Part shown: positions 41,806 to 41,807 of the stretch, piece after piece
Layout: the number at the start of each line of letters is the position of its first letter
How positions within the stretch are numbered: position 1 is the first letter of the stretch
Assembly (NCBI GenBank): GCA_902768605.1
Contig: CACXLY010000016.1
Coordinates: 1-41,807, forward strand
Direction of reading: 5' to 3'
Origin: an uncultured Bacteroidales bacterium
Lineage (GTDB): Bacteria; Bacteroidota; Bacteroidia; Bacteroidales; Bacteroidaceae
DNA length: 41,807 nt
Notes under the pieces: generated by a model
The model's database searches: none
What the model saw: only the letters and a program-made list of their open reading frames with translations
Told to the model about the DNA's origin: nothing
Made by a program: the position numbers and the translations under genes

Positions 41806-41807
41806 GA

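Larger units (their letters stand above)
41463..41807. other. Right-edge non-coding region
   Basis: This stretch holds the TTCATAATTCATAA array, a terminator and a group of hairpins; no gene is supported. The hairpin group may continue past the window. Confidence 0.65.

Noticed and set aside
1..41807. tRNA or rRNA genes
   Set aside because: I saw no cloverleaf with a T-loop GTTCRANNC pattern and no rRNA-like sequence on either strand, though a covariance search would be more sensitive.

Overview
The window looks like a chromosomal segment of a Bacteroidales bacterium, most likely Prevotellaceae. The evidence is the Bacteroidetes-type promoters (TTTG, a 19-20 bp gap, then TAnnTTTG) before several genes, the absence of clear Shine-Dalgarno sites, an HU-related protein with an N-terminal extension, and six large secreted proteins ending in the same sorting-like tail (YNLAGQRL...KGINI...GKKILVK).

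Layout. Positions 1-8490 (minus strand) form a three-gene block that probably served rhamnose-containing polysaccharide use: a GH78 alpha-L-rhamnosidase, a GH106-like glycoside hydrolase coupled to it by a 4-nt overlap, and a secreted LamG/GLUG-type protein cut by the window edge. Both hydrolase genes are broken by frameshifts at places where conserved residues are missing. A divergent AraC-family regulator (8692-9561) is the likely local regulator. Next come a giant LamG/GLUG-repeat surface protein (9964-14805), a 1-kb repeat-rich gap, an HU-like gene, an outer-membrane beta-barrel gene (16410-19454) and dihydroorotase pyrC (19542-20972). Two Omp28-like secreted proteins (21192-24958), an SGNH hydrolase and a second giant LamG/GLUG protein (25070-30898) follow. 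The right part is mostly housekeeping: a RelE/HigB-type toxin-antitoxin pair, guaA, an RND tripartite efflux operon (33893-39733), ndk, and an M23/LysM peptidase.

The most striking signal is a set of short repeats that occupy intergenic DNA and also sit in frame inside genes. Family 1 is a GC-rich hairpin with a directional tail (core CCCCTT.AAGGGG followed by GAGGTTNGGGAGAGGGTCT). It lies beside HU and other genes, and six copies lie in frame in pyrC, the GH106-like gene and the GH78 gene. In pyrC and the GH106-like gene two copies face each other around a Ser-rich payload, like a small composite element that is translated. Family 2 consists of roughly 10-mer arrays (GACAACGGACAACAG, AAATAGTAAATCGTC, AATGAAGAATGAAG, TTCATAATTCATAA). 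They occur between genes and also encode linkers or parts of the C-terminal sorting tails. This resembles Rickettsia palindromic elements in behaviour, but the sequences are different and it recurs across unrelated genes here. Other structures are two 22-bp-period arrays, a concentric nested inverted repeat before HU, and a three-hairpin group at the right edge.
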